From: Marinomonas shanghaiensis | GTDB taxonomy: Bacteria > Pseudomonadota > Gammaproteobacteria > Pseudomonadales > Marinomonadaceae | Length of the DNA: 64,000 nucleotides | Reading direction: 5' to 3' | Assembly: GCF_003259175.1 (NCBI RefSeq) | Contig: NZ_QGOK01000006.1 | Span: 1-64,000 of the forward strand | Shown here: piece after piece, positions 37,627 to 45,985 of the stretch | How positions within the stretch are numbered: position 1 is the stretch's first letter | Layout of the letters: each line of letters opens with the position of its first letter | Program-made: the position numbers and the translations under genes | Notes under the pieces: model-generated | Database searches by the model: none | The model's input: the letters and a program-made list of their open reading frames with translations, nothing else | Told to the model about the DNA's origin: nothing

Positions 37627-39582
37627 TTATTGAAACAAGTCCAAGGCTCCAGACTTCGTCTGTCGCAATGGCGCTCTTTGCCGCGCGGGCAGGACCTCAT
37701 TCTTCGAAAACAAGTTTTCATCAGAATGCGGTCTTAAATTTTTGTGATGTGGAATTATTCGGGCGTTTTGAAAGTTAACTTCTTCGATAAGATCGACAAC
37801 ACCATCCATGATTTTTTGACATGCCTGGACCACTTCAGGAGTCGATTTAACTTCCCAGAAATGGATTCTAGAAAGGATAGTGACGCCAGCGTGAATCAAC
37901 CCAATGACGGTGTCTTTTGCATCATCACCATATTTAGAAGTTGTTTGCTCGGTGACTTCCCCCGTTTCCTTATCTAGTTTTTGACGTGCTCCATAAGCAA
38001 GTCGAACCTCAATGTCTTTGCGTGTAGCGAATGGCCCACCTAATAGATTGACAAATGATGCCCAATCAAAAGTCTTTGCAGCCTGTCTAATTGCCTCTAA
38101 ATGACCATCCTGCTCTTCTAATCTTCTGAACTCTCTGTATGCCTGCACACTATGTACTCCTATCACTTGAAATTGGCGAATACCGCAGTCACGTGCCCAT
38201 GATTCAATCTTTAAGGCGCTATCTATTGGATCGGTGCCGTACCATTCAGTACCAATGTCTTTTTCTAATGAATTATTTAATGCTGTGCCTGTTGTGTTTT
38301 TTGCCAAATATTTAATCAAGTACCCCATGGCAGCAAGACAAGGTATTACCAAGAAGTTAATTCGTTGCTTTGAGGCTCCTTTTTCATTTGGGTAGTCTTT
38401 AAGGGCATATTCGCGAAAGATGTCTTTTGTTTGTTCAATATCTTTTGGGTGAAGAAACAAACAAAGGTGCCAATGCGGGGTACCGTCATGGTGAGGTTCT
38501 ACCGAACGAATTCCAAACTTGTGGATGTTGTTCCTAGCAAGTTTTGCTGTAATCAACTCATATAAATGAGCTAGATAACGGTTTACCTCTTTAGGGGATG
38601 AACCATCAAAATTCGGGTTAGGAATAGCAGAAATAGCTTTTTTTTTGTGGCCTTTGCGTTCATATTTAAGTTGCATTTTATGCTTACAGCTAGGCACTGT
38701 AAGGGTTATAAAGAGACACTCGTAACCTATCTCAGATGCTATTTCTGAATAGCCTTTGCCAATCCTGACAAACTCAACGAATCTGATATATGGATTAGAT
38801 GGATTCCTTGAAGCAGCGTCTAATAATGTAAGGCTGTAGCCAAGCTCATTTTCTAGAACAGTGTTAGCTAAATACTCTTCAGTCTTGGCTTTACGTGATT
38901 TGTAACGCTTGGCGCAGAAGTGAGACGAGTAAGGAGAGAAGAACTTATGAACTTGGCGCAGTTCGCGTGTGACTGCTTGCAACTCTGAACGACATAAAGC
39001 AGATAACTTACGTTTCCAGACGCTAGGGTCTAGAAAGCGATTGAGCAAAGCTGGAAGTGATTTCACTCTGGCAATAAGAGAAGAAAAATCCAATCTATAA
39101 TGCTCTGCTAACTCAATGCAGAACATAAGTGTTTCTTCGTCCGTTTTTCGCGCTTTGTACTGCTTAACTGAATAAGCAATTTTTATTGATAGGTCTAAAA
39201 TATCATCGTCGTAAGCCGTTAGGTTGAGGCCATCTATAGTAAAAAGGTTTGCTTTAGATAGACTAAATCCATTTGTTGAAATCAGAGACTCATCAGACAG
39301 AACGAACTTTTTAATTGTGAGCCTTTTATCTAATTCAAGAAGACGACGATTCGCATTAGCATAAGAAGAGGTTGAGGCAATATGGTCGTACTCAGCACAA
39401 ATGGCTGATGACAACTCTGGATACTTAGGAATGATTTTGTCGCGAAAAGGAACACATTCTTTGGTGCCGTAATGTCGAATAGAAGGCGTAACGCCATCGC
39501 TACCATTAAACATAGGGTTAAGTAGTTCATATGTCGGTTTAGGCTCGACAAATTGCAAATGACGTGCAGAATGAGCTAACAT
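37627..39582 (-). CDS. Rolling-circle replication initiator (P2 gpA-like HUH endonuclease)
   Basis: 651 aa. The HUH metal site is in DGTPHWHLCLFLHP near residue 375. Two candidate catalytic tyrosines lie in GYLIKYLAKN near 419-423, as in two-tyrosine Rep proteins. It is much longer than Ff gpII (410 aa), and the plan resembles phage P2 gene A proteins. It would nick the origin on the replicative form to start single-strand synthesis. The long N-terminal region (1-300) is helical and basic. The upstream hairpin at 39654-39683 may be connected with its origin. Confidence 0.88.
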   Translation of the reverse strand: MLAHSARHLQFVEPKPTYELLNPMFNGSDGVTPSIRHYGTKECVPFRDKIIPKYPELSSAICAEYDHIASTSSYANANRRLLELDKRLTIKKFVLSDESLISTNGFSLSKANLFTIDGLNLTAYDDDILDLSIKIAYSVKQYKARKTDEETLMFCIELAEHYRLDFSSLIARVKSLPALLNRFLDPSVWKRKLSALCRSELQAVTRELRQVHKFFSPYSSHFCAKRYKSRKAKTEEYLANTVLENELGYSLTLLDAASRNPSNPYIRFVEFVRIGKGYSEIASEIGYECLFITLTVPSCKHKMQLKYERKGHKKKAISAIPNPNFDGSSPKEVNRYLAHLYELITAKLARNNIHKFGIRSVEPHHDGTPHWHLCLFLHPKDIEQTKDIFREYALKDYPNEKGASKQRINFLVIPCLAAMGYLIKYLAKNTTGTALNNSLEKDIGTEWYGTDPIDSALKIESWARDCGIRQFQVIGVHSVQAYREFRRLEEQDGHLEAIRQAAKTFDWASFVNLLGGPFATRKDIEVRLAYGARQKLDKETGEVTEQTTSKYGDDAKDTVIGLIHAGVTILSRIHFWEVKSTPEVVQACQKIMDGVVDLIEEVNFQNARIIPHHKNLRPHSDENLFSKNEVLPARQRAPLRQTKSGALDLFQ

Positions 39583-39653
39583 TCAACTGTTCCTTTTTTT
39601 AGAGATTTGGGACAAATTCGGATTAACAGCATTGCCGTGCTGTCTTCCAATCA

Positions 39654-39683
39654 GGTCATACTCGATTGCCGTCGGGTATGGCC
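39654..39683. other. Hairpin upstream of Rep
   Basis: GGTCATACTCGA / TCGGGTATGGCC arms, mostly paired with G-T wobbles, loop TTGCCG, followed on the plus strand by six Ts. The T-run points against the direction of the surrounding genes, so it is either a terminator of antisense transcripts or an origin-type structure. Confidence 0.55.
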
Positions 39684-39687
39684 TTTT

Positions 39688-39918
39688 TTATTGCATTTCC
39701 AGTAATTCCTGCGTCAATCTGACTACATTCACATATCGTCGCTTACCAATTTTAACTGTAGGTAAATATCCGCGTTTTATGGATGATAAAACTACATCTT
39801 GAGTAACTCCGATGAGCTCTGCAAATCTCTCACTTGTTAAGATAGGAGCTGATCCTGTGTAGCGCTGAAAACTGTTAAAGCCGAATAGATTTTCATCGGT
39901 AGTTTCAGGGTTTGACAT
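39688..39918 (-). CDS. Helix-turn-helix protein, excisionase-like
   Basis: 76 aa with a MerR/excisionase-type winged helix: LTSERFAELIGVTQDVVLSSIKRGYLPTVKIGKRRYVNV. Such small proteins act as Xis or as transcriptional regulators in integrated phages. It precedes Rep on the minus strand and is 8 bp after the 73-aa gene. Assignment to a specific role is inference. Confidence 0.75.
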   Translation of the reverse strand: MSNPETTDENLFGFNSFQRYTGSAPILTSERFAELIGVTQDVVLSSIKRGYLPTVKIGKRRYVNVVRLTQELLEMQ

Positions 39919-39926
39919 AACTCACC

Positions 39927-40148
39927 TCATGATTTCATAGTCATTAATACGCCAATAGCTTGATCCAAACACTTACGTTCGTCAGAGACGGTGACTGATT
40001 TTTGTATTTCAGTTAATAAGCAGCAAGCGACGTAAGCAAGATCATCAACATTTGCTCGATGACTGTGCCCAACTCGTTGCAGTAGAACAGCTGAGCGTAA
40101 AAAATCTCTCGCTTCTAAATCTTCTAGATACAATTTGGTGCCCGTCAT
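39927..40148 (-). CDS. Hypothetical phage protein (73 aa)
   Basis: 73 aa, mostly helical, no membrane segment (LEARDFLRSAVLLQRVGHSHRANVDDLAYVA, CLLTEIQKS). I do not recognise it. It is the first gene of the minus-strand phage row and shares a divergent promoter region with the integrase. Confidence 0.55.
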   Translation of the reverse strand: MTGTKLYLEDLEARDFLRSAVLLQRVGHSHRANVDDLAYVACCLLTEIQKSVTVSDERKCLDQAIGVLMTMKS

Positions 40149-40250
40149 AAATCCCTCAAACGCTTTTAACGACCTTTTCTGATAGTCGGATTGTAGACAG
40201 CCCCATCCGATCCTGTCAATATATTTTTCCTATATAAATCAGTAACTTAC

Positions 40251-40272
40251 TGTATATACGTTTTGTATATAC
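40251..40272. promoter_or_regulatory. Tandem TGTATATAC operator-like repeats
   Basis: TGTATATAC occurs at 40251-40259 and 40264-40272. Each contains the palindrome GTATATAC, 13 bp apart, in the 163-bp region between the divergent integrase and early phage genes. They are candidate operators for the HTH protein. Inference. Confidence 0.45.
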
Positions 40273-40311
40273 ATTTATTAATTACATTTTTATCACTTTT
40301 TAGAGGGTTTT

Positions 40312-41316
40312 ATGTCAATCAAAAAAGAGGGTAGTGCATGGTTAGTAGACGTATATCCGTGGGGTAGGTCGGGTAGAAGAATTAGAAAGAAATTTGATAC
40401 GCGCGGGGAAGCACTCAGGTTTGAGCGGCATACAATGGGAGGAGCTAAATCTGAAGAACCATGGAATGAAAGTCCACCTGATAACAGACGACTCAGTGAA
40501 TTAGTAGAAGTTTGGTACTTGATGGCTGGACAATTCTTGAAAGATGGGGAACGTCGTAAGCGAAAAATGGTAGCAATAACTGAACGTTTAGGAGATCCGA
40601 TTGCCAGGACCATAACAGAACGACAATTTTCTATTATGAGGGCTTCTAGAAAATCAGAAGGGATATCAGATAAAACATTAAACAATGAACTTTCATACAT
40701 AAGAGCGATGTTTAATGTGTTGAAGAAGCATAAGGAAATTAGTTTTTCTAACCCAGTAGACGATTTAGATCCAATAAAGTTGAGTGAAAGGGAACTAGCC
40801 TATTTGAATGATGAGCAAGTTGATATTCTACTGAAGGCATTTGATGAAAGTGAAAATGAACATGTAGAGCTCATTACGTTGGTATCATTGGCAACAGGGG
40901 TAAGATGGGGAGAAGCTGAAAGCCTAACAAAAAGTAGGGTGCATAATGGAAAAGTGACATTTACAGATACGAAAAATAAAAAGAACCGTACTATTCCAGT
41001 ACCGTATTGGTTATACGAAAAACTCAAACTTCATGCGGCTAGAAGGAAGGAACAGGAGCTGTTTACCTTTTCATTGAGTGCGTTTAGACGAGCATTGAAA
41101 CGAAGTGGTATTGTGTTGCCAAAAGGGCAAGCTGCTCATGTTCTTAGGCATACATTTGCAAGTCATTTTATGATGAATGGCGGCAATATTTTGACCTTGC
41201 AAAGAATACTGGGGCACAGTGACATAAGAATGACTATGCGTTATGCGCACTTAGCACCAGATCACCTAAAAGATGCAGTGACACTCAATCCACTGAAGGA
41301 CTACTCAGAAAGATAA
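40312..41316 (+). CDS. int: Tyrosine site-specific integrase
   Basis: 334 aa. An N-terminal arm-binding region (SIKKEGSAWLVDVYPWGRSGRRIRK is in its first part) and a SAM-like core-binding domain (LNNELSYIRAMFNVLKKH) precede the catalytic domain. The catalytic residues are visible: Arg in ATGVRWGEAESL, Lys after TFTDTKNKK, His/Arg in HVLRHTFASHF, His in LGHSDIRMT and the nucleophile Tyr in MRYAHLAP. It inserts the prophage at the 3' end of ssrA, which lies about 590 bp away. It is homologous to the broken integrase at 29982-30469. Confidence 0.95.
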   Translation: MSIKKEGSAWLVDVYPWGRSGRRIRKKFDTRGEALRFERHTMGGAKSEEPWNESPPDNRRLSELVEVWYLMAGQFLKDGERRKRKMVAITERLGDPIARTITERQFSIMRASRKSEGISDKTLNNELSYIRAMFNVLKKHKEISFSNPVDDLDPIKLSERELAYLNDEQVDILLKAFDESENEHVELITLVSLATGVRWGEAESLTKSRVHNGKVTFTDTKNKKNRTIPVPYWLYEKLKLHAARRKEQELFTFSLSAFRRALKRSGIVLPKGQAAHVLRHTFASHFMMNGGNILTLQRILGHSDIRMTMRYAHLAPDHLKDAVTLNPLKDYSER

Positions 41317-41439
41317 AGAATATTGCTTTCAACGATTGGCGTTGGTTACTTGCATGAAAGTGGCTAAAGGTAACATTGACGGGCCTAACATATTACAGTA
41401 TAAACCGAGTAACGAAATGAATAATTTGGAGGGTAAGGA

Positions 41440-41631
41440 ATGGTCAAATACATTAAAAACTTACCAGTTCTGCTTCAAGGAATAGTGACAGCGTTAATTA
41501 AATTTAATACCTATGACAATTTAAAAGAAAAAAACACTAATTACAGCGGCAGAAATGAAGCTCAAAAAGCACTTATAGATTCCCAGCGAGCCTCTTACTG
41601 GTCTGGAAGTAGCAAGATTTATATAAAATAA
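41440..41631 (+). CDS. Small protein between integrase and ssrA (63 aa)
   Basis: 63 aa with a very good ribosome-binding site (GGAGGG six bases before the ATG) and a terminator directly after the stop. The first 20 residues are hydrophobic (LPVLLQGIVTALIKF); the rest is polar (GRNEAQKALIDSQRASYW). I do not recognise it. It lies inside the prophage, downstream of int. Confidence 0.6.
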   Translation: MVKYIKNLPVLLQGIVTALIKFNTYDNLKEKNTNYSGRNEAQKALIDSQRASYWSGSSKIYIK

Positions 41632-41662
41632 AAAAAGCCCATCATATGATGGGCTTTTTTTT
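41631..41662 (+). terminator. Terminator of the 63-aa gene
   Basis: AAAAAAGCCCATCAT / ATGATGGGCTTTTTT, a 15-bp perfect palindrome with T-run. It works in both directions. Confidence 0.9.
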
Positions 41663-41798
41663 TATTTCATGCTAGTTCGAAAAAATACGAATAGTTACTC
41701 TCTGTAGGTTCTCTGTGTATGCAAATTTCAGATGAAGCAGAAGTGAACGACTAATACCAATCAGTAGTCTAGGGCACAGATATAGAAATTTAAGGTAC

Positions 41799-41831
41799 AA
41801 AAAAAGCCGCTATAGAAGCGGCTTTTTTTTG
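41799..41831. terminator. Terminator downstream of ssrA
   Basis: AAAAAGCCGC / GCGGCTTTTT stem, loop TATAGAA, with A- and T-runs. It lies about 75 bp past the tmRNA 3' end and is expected to end the minus-strand tmRNA precursor, although it is within the prophage boundary. Confidence 0.85.
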
Positions 41832-41903
41832 TTTTTCGTAGACATTTTGTGGTCATATCTACACTGTTTGACTTATGTTTATCTCACAAATCAACCACTT
41901 AAG

Positions 41904-42265
41904 TGGTGGAGGCGGGGGGGGTCGAACCCCCGTCCGTCAGTCCTCTGCCATCGGCTCTACATGCATAGTCACTTCTATTATTTGACCACGAACCGCCCGA
42001 AGGACAGGGTGTTAATGGCGAGCCTACTTAATCTTATAACCTTATCCCTAGGCGGGGCATCAGTTAGCATCTTGTAATTTATGATACTGCAGAATCTCTG
42101 GCTACAAGCAACCTGAGGGCAGCACACTAGCAGCGGTTTAGGCTGCTAAAGCGTAGTTTTCGTCGTTTGCGACTATTAAATTGATACGGGGGATTAACGA
42201 GATCACGTATCACTCTCGACATGCACCTTTGGGTTTGTAACCGACGTCGAAACCATGTCGCCCCC
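41904..42265 (-). ncRNA. ssrA: tmRNA (trans-translation RNA)
   Basis: 362 nt. The 5' end reads GGGGGCGACATGGTTTCGAC. The 3' end is GGTTCGACCCC through the acceptor stem to an encoded CCA at 41904. The tag reading frame (42170 to 42138, stop TAA) encodes ANDENYALAA from resume codon GCA. tmRNA with SmpB frees stalled ribosomes and tags the peptides for proteolysis. Its last 22 nt are the integration target duplicated at 32006 and 29146; the gene itself remains whole. Confidence 0.97.
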
Positions 42266-42378
42266 AAAAAGTAACGCTAGTCTAACGCAAACTATTTGCT
42301 TACGCTAGCAATAACGCTGAAATGCTTAGTCTGTTGCTATTCACGATACACTTAAGTGTGTTCTATGAATAGATAGGA

Positions 42379-42858
42379 CTAGGCACTGTGTTTCATTAAT
42401 CGTTCTTTGTCTCTCGACCAATCACGATCGCGTTCAGTATCACGTTTGTCGTGTTCTTTTTTACCGGTAACCAAGGCGATTTCGCATTTTATCTTGTTGG
42501 CTTTCCAGTACAGCGCCATGGCCGCACAGGTTTTGCCCTTTTGCTCGGTGACTTGGATGATCCGGTCAAGCTCTTTGCGGTTCAGCAATAGTTTGCGTTG
42601 ACGCAAAGGTTCACAAACGACATGCGTTGAGGCACTGAGCAGTGGCGTAATACGCGCACCGACAAGCCACGCTTCGTTTTGGTGGATAATGACGAAGGAG
42701 TCTACTAATTGGGCTTTGCCTTCGCGCAGGCTTTTTACTTCCCAACCAGATAAAACCAAACCGGCTTCGAACTTCTGGTCGACAAAGTAGTCGTATTTTG
42801 CACGTTTGTTAAGCGCGATGGTGCCCGTGCTGCTGGATTTTTTCTTTACTTTACTCAT
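42379..42858 (-). CDS. smpB: SsrA-binding protein
   Basis: SmpB brings tmRNA to stalled ribosomes. 159 aa with the family core [24 protein letters not shown] and the basic C-terminal tail ([15 protein letters not shown]) that enters the mRNA channel. It lies 113 bp upstream of ssrA on the same strand, so both partners sit together. Confidence 0.97.
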   Translation of the reverse strand: MSKVKKKSSSTGTIALNKRAKYDYFVDQKFEAGLVLSGWEVKSLREGKAQLVDSFVIIHQNEAWLVGARITPLLSASTHVVCEPLRQRKLLLNRKELDRIIQVTEQKGKTCAAMALYWKANKIKCEIALVTGKKEHDKRDTERDRDWSRDKERLMKHSA

Positions 42859-43039
42859 AGTTGGAAATTATACGGTCGATAGAGGCAAAAACCTATGCTT
42901 TTCTTGAGGTATGCGCCTGAATGTTGGAAAATTCGTACCTGTTAACTAAATTTGTCTGGTTAGGTGTCACGTACGTTGCTGATGTTCGTATTTTGTTCCT
43001 ATCCTTAAAACACGTGTTGTGTATTTAGAGCCTAAATTT

Positions 43040-44398
43040 ATGCCTGAAAGTCGATGTTTACAAGGTATCTGGTCAAGTCCATGGATATTTATTTTTGCGG
43101 CCAGTGGATCGGCGGTGGGATTGGGCAACATTTGGAAGTTCCCTTATGTGCTTGGCGAGAACGGTGGTGGCGCCTTTTTGGTGGTGTATTGCCTATGTTT
43201 GCTGTTGGTGGGTTTACCAGTATTGATCGCCGAAGTGGCACTCGGCCGAACGGTGCGTTCAAATCCTATTGATACGGTCAATGATTTAAGTGAGCGCCGT
43301 ATTGTGCATCCTGCCTGGGTGTTGGTGCCATGGTTAGCGGGTATCACAGGCTTTTTGATTTTGACCTTTTACAGTGTGATTGCGGGTTGGTCTATTGCGT
43401 ATTTAGATCGAGCCGTCACAGGGGAGTTCAATAATATTACTCAGGTGGGCGCGTCTAGCATGTTCAATGAGCTGTTAGCGACGCCGAGCGAGATGTTATT
43501 ATGGCATTCAGTGTTTATGGGGCTGGTGGTATTGACCGTTGGTCAATCGGTGACGCGCGGTTTGTCTGCGGTGGTGCGGATTTTATTACCCATGTTGGTG
43601 GTGACTCTGGTATTACTGGCTTGCTATTCCATGATGATTGGCAACATGAGCGAGGCGTTGAACTTTATGTTTCGCTGGTCTTGGCAAAATATCACCTTTG
43701 ATGTGGTGTTGGCTGCTGTGGGTCTGGCTTTGTTTAGCTTGAGTGTGGGAATGGGGGCCATGTTTGCTTATGGCGCCTACATGAGTAAGCGTATGTCGAT
43801 TGCTCGAGCGTGCAGTATTGTTGTGGGTGTGGATTTGTTGGTGGCTCTTTTGGCTGGGCTGGTGATTTTTCCGTTGGTCTTCTCTTTTGATATTGATGTT
43901 CAGGCTGGCCCGAGCTTGACGTTTGTGTCTTTGCCGATCATTTTTGGCAATTTGTTGGGTGGACAGTTTTTTGCCGGTGTGTTCTTTTTGTTGCTTGTTG
44001 TGGCGGCATTAACGTCGGCGATTTCCATGTTGGAGTTATTTGTTGCTTGGCTGCATGAGAAATTTTACATCGCCCGTTTAAAAGCCGCTTTATTAATGGG
44101 CTTGGCGGTGTGGTTTGTGGGCATTGCGGTGTTGTTGTCTCTTAATCATTGGGACAGCAAGCTGATGTATGGATTAAACCTGTTTGAATTATTGGATAAG
44201 TTTACATCCTTGATTCTATTGCCTGTTGGGGCGATTTTGTTGTCTGTTTTGGTGGCGTGGTTTATTCCCCGCTCTATGTTGCAAAATGAAATGATTGCCA
44301 AACAGACAAGTCATTTTCAATGGTGGTATAAGACATTGAAGTACATAAGTATTCCAGCAATGATAGTGATTACTCTTGCTGGTTGGATAGGAGCGTAG
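43040..44398 (+). CDS. Sodium-dependent transporter, NSS (SNF) family
   Basis: About 452 aa with around eleven membrane segments. The conserved first segment SGSAVGLGNIWKFPYVLGENGGGAF carries the sodium and substrate site of LeuT-type carriers. Substrate is probably an amino acid, but it cannot be told from the sequence. A GTG seven codons upstream is possible; I prefer the ATG at 43040. It is divergent from smpB. The ratA start codon follows after one base. Confidence 0.9.
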   Translation: MPESRCLQGIWSSPWIFIFAASGSAVGLGNIWKFPYVLGENGGGAFLVVYCLCLLLVGLPVLIAEVALGRTVRSNPIDTVNDLSERRIVHPAWVLVPWLAGITGFLILTFYSVIAGWSIAYLDRAVTGEFNNITQVGASSMFNELLATPSEMLLWHSVFMGLVVLTVGQSVTRGLSAVVRILLPMLVVTLVLLACYSMMIGNMSEALNFMFRWSWQNITFDVVLAAVGLALFSLSVGMGAMFAYGAYMSKRMSIARACSIVVGVDLLVALLAGLVIFPLVFSFDIDVQAGPSLTFVSLPIIFGNLLGGQFFAGVFFLLLVVAALTSAISMLELFVAWLHEKFYIARLKAALLMGLAVWFVGIAVLLSLNHWDSKLMYGLNLFELLDKFTSLILLPVGAILLSVLVAWFIPRSMLQNEMIAKQTSHFQWWYKTLKYISIPAMIVITLAGWIGA

Positions 44399-44399
44399 T

Positions 44400-44831
44400 T
44401 TGAGTCATATAGAGCGATTCGCGCATGTGAATTACAGCTGCGAGCAAATGTTTGCACTGGTGAATGATATTGACGGTTATCCTGAGTTTTTACCGGGTTG
44501 CTTGAGCTCTACTCTTATTTCAAAAACGCCCACGGAGATCGTGGCTTCTTTGGAAGTAGGGAAGGGGCCGGTGAGACAATCTTTTACCACTAAGAACTTT
44601 TTGGAAAATTACAGTCGAATAGAGATGACTTTGGTAAAGGGGCCGTTTAAACGTTTGCATGGCGTTTGGACGTTCACAGAGCTGTCTCCAACCAGCTGTA
44701 AGATTATGCTGAGTATTAATTTTGAACTGAGCGGTATGCTGAAATTTGCCTTTGGTGGGGTGTTTAGTCAAATTGCCAACACTATGGTGGATTCCTTTAG
44801 CAAGCGAGCAAAAGTGGTGTACGGTGAATAA
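44400..44831 (+). CDS. ratA: RatA / Coq10-type START domain protein
   Basis: 143 aa, a single START-like (polyketide cyclase) domain (VNDIDGYPEFLPGCLSST and FSQIANTMVDSFSKRAKVVYG are typical). Known members include E. coli RatA (reported to inhibit 70S assembly) and Coq10 (ubiquinone binding). The start is TTG, supported by AGGAG six bases upstream. The row ratA-ratB next to smpB is the usual gammaproteobacterial arrangement. Confidence 0.92.
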   Translation: MSHIERFAHVNYSCEQMFALVNDIDGYPEFLPGCLSSTLISKTPTEIVASLEVGKGPVRQSFTTKNFLENYSRIEMTLVKGPFKRLHGVWTFTELSPTSCKIMLSINFELSGMLKFAFGGVFSQIANTMVDSFSKRAKVVYGE

Positions 44832-44832
44832 G

Positions 44833-45111
44833 ATGAGAGTGGAAGTAGCGTATGCGCTACCCGAAAAGCAGAAAATCATTGCTTTAGAGGTTGAAGAGGG
44901 TTGCACCGTTCGTGATGCGGTTCGTCGTTCTAATATTCAGGTTTTTTTTCCTGATGTGGACGTGGAAACGGTGAAGGTGGGCATTTTTGGTAAAGCGGTA
45001 CGCAATGCCGAAGAGCAAGTGTTAAAAGAGGGTGAGCGAGTTGAGCTGTATCGTGAGCTGAAGGTTGACCCAAAACAAGCGAGGGCCAACCGTGCAGCAA
45101 AAAACAACTAA
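44833..45111 (+). CDS. ratB: RnfH family protein (RatB)
   Basis: 92 aa, ubiquitin-like beta-grasp fold of the RnfH/UPF0125 family: RVEVAYALPEKQKIIALEV, GCTVRDAVRRS, KVGIFGKAVRN. The function is unclear; it is almost always next to ratA. An alternative GTG at 44824 would overlap the end of ratA. Confidence 0.9.
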   Translation: MRVEVAYALPEKQKIIALEVEEGCTVRDAVRRSNIQVFFPDVDVETVKVGIFGKAVRNAEEQVLKEGERVELYRELKVDPKQARANRAAKNN

Positions 45112-45114
45112 GAA

Positions 45115-45432
45115 TTAGTTGTTTTTGATTTGTGTTAAGGCGCCATCGCTAAAAATTAGCACTAGGTCGTCTGCATCACTTTGTTTGGTGTCTGGCGTTG
45201 CGTATAGTGTTGTATATAGGTAATGCCATTCGTTTGGTTTAAAGGTGTCTCTTAGCATTGGGTTGCCCAATAGATAAGTGACCTGAGATTCAGACATGCC
45301 AATTTGTAACTGTGATAGCTGTTCCTTGGTGACAAGGTTCCCTTGTGTTACTGGAACTTTGTACGGTGGTGGAAATAAACTGCATGCACTGAGCGACAGT
45401 GCTGCGCATAATATAAAAACTGATTTTTTCAT
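45115..45432 (-). CDS. bamE: Outer-membrane assembly lipoprotein BamE
   Basis: 105 aa. The lipoprotein signal ends SLSAC with the lipidated Cys at residue 17. The BamE core follows: LQIGMSESQVTYLLGNPMLRDTFKPNEWHYLYT. It is a small subunit of the BAM complex that inserts beta-barrel proteins. It is convergent with ratB (3-bp gap) and divergent from fur. Confidence 0.95.
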   Translation of the reverse strand: MKKSVFILCAALSLSACSLFPPPYKVPVTQGNLVTKEQLSQLQIGMSESQVTYLLGNPMLRDTFKPNEWHYLYTTLYATPDTKQSDADDLVLIFSDGALTQIKNN

Positions 45433-45460
45433 TTGTATTATCCTTACTCCGGTGTGCTAA

Positions 45461-45477
45461 TGATAAAGTAATTATCA
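45461..45477. promoter_or_regulatory. Candidate Fur box before fur
   Basis: TGATAA-AGTAA-TTATCA is a perfect 6-bp inverted repeat resembling the core of the Fur box. It lies 25 bp before the fur start in the bamE-fur divergent region, so autoregulation is likely but inferred. Confidence 0.5.
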
Positions 45478-45501
45478 ACAAGATCGAATAGAGAATGACT
45501 C

Positions 45502-45912
45502 ATGACTAGCGAAAATCAAGAGCTAAAGAAAGCGGGACTCAAGGTAACTCTACCACGAGTGAAAATTTTACAAATTCTTGAAGGTGCGGGCGACCGTCAT
45601 ATGAGTGCTGATGATGTGTATCGCACTTTACTTGATCAAGGTGAAGACGTTGGTTTAGCGACGGTTTATCGAGTGCTAACCCAGTTTGAAACAGCAGGGT
45701 TGGTGCAGCGTCACCATTTCGAAGCCGGCACGGCTGTGTTTGAATTGGCGAAAGGCGATCATCATGATCATATGATTTGTTTAGACAGCGGCAAGGTGAT
45801 TGAGTTTGTCGATCCAATCATTGAAAAACGTCAACGTGAAATCGCAGAAGAGCACGGTTTTGACATTGAAGACCATAGCTTGATTATTTACGTGCGTCCA
45901 AAGAAGAAATAA
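45502..45912 (+). CDS. fur: Ferric uptake regulator
   Basis: 136 aa. The N-terminal winged helix (LKVTLPRVKILQIL, SADDVYRTL, GLATVYRVLTQFE) and metal-binding H(H/D)DH region (KGDHHDHMICLD) are complete. Of the two structural-zinc cysteines of E. coli Fur (CLDCG), only the first remains (CLDSG), and the C-terminal CxxxxC pair is absent, as in Pseudomonas Fur. It represses iron-uptake genes with ferrous iron as cofactor. A terminator follows. Confidence 0.96.
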   Translation: MTSENQELKKAGLKVTLPRVKILQILEGAGDRHMSADDVYRTLLDQGEDVGLATVYRVLTQFETAGLVQRHHFEAGTAVFELAKGDHHDHMICLDSGKVIEFVDPIIEKRQREIAEEHGFDIEDHSLIIYVRPKKK

Positions 45913-45940
45913 TCACCCACATAACCTTAGGTTGTGAATA

Positions 45941-45975
45941 GAAGGGCTTAAACGGATGGTTTAAGCCCTTTTTGT
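45941..45975. terminator. Terminator between fur and recN
   Basis: AAGGGCTTAAAC / GTTTAAGCCCTT stem with T-run on the plus strand. It ends fur and lies 10 bp from the recN stop. Confidence 0.85.
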
Positions 45976-45985
45976 TGCGGTGAGA

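Larger units (their letters stand above)
32006..41903. mobile_element. Filamentous (inovirus) prophage integrated at ssrA
   Basis: About 9.9 kb between attachment copy 2 and the 3' end of ssrA. Minus-strand gene order: small genes, HTH, Rep, ssDNA-binding protein, minor and major coat proteins, pIII-like, pVI-like, Zot (pI-like), secretin (pIV-like). A tyrosine integrase and a 63-aa gene lie on the plus strand. All expected filamentous-phage modules have intact frames. No known toxin gene is present. Confidence 0.92.
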
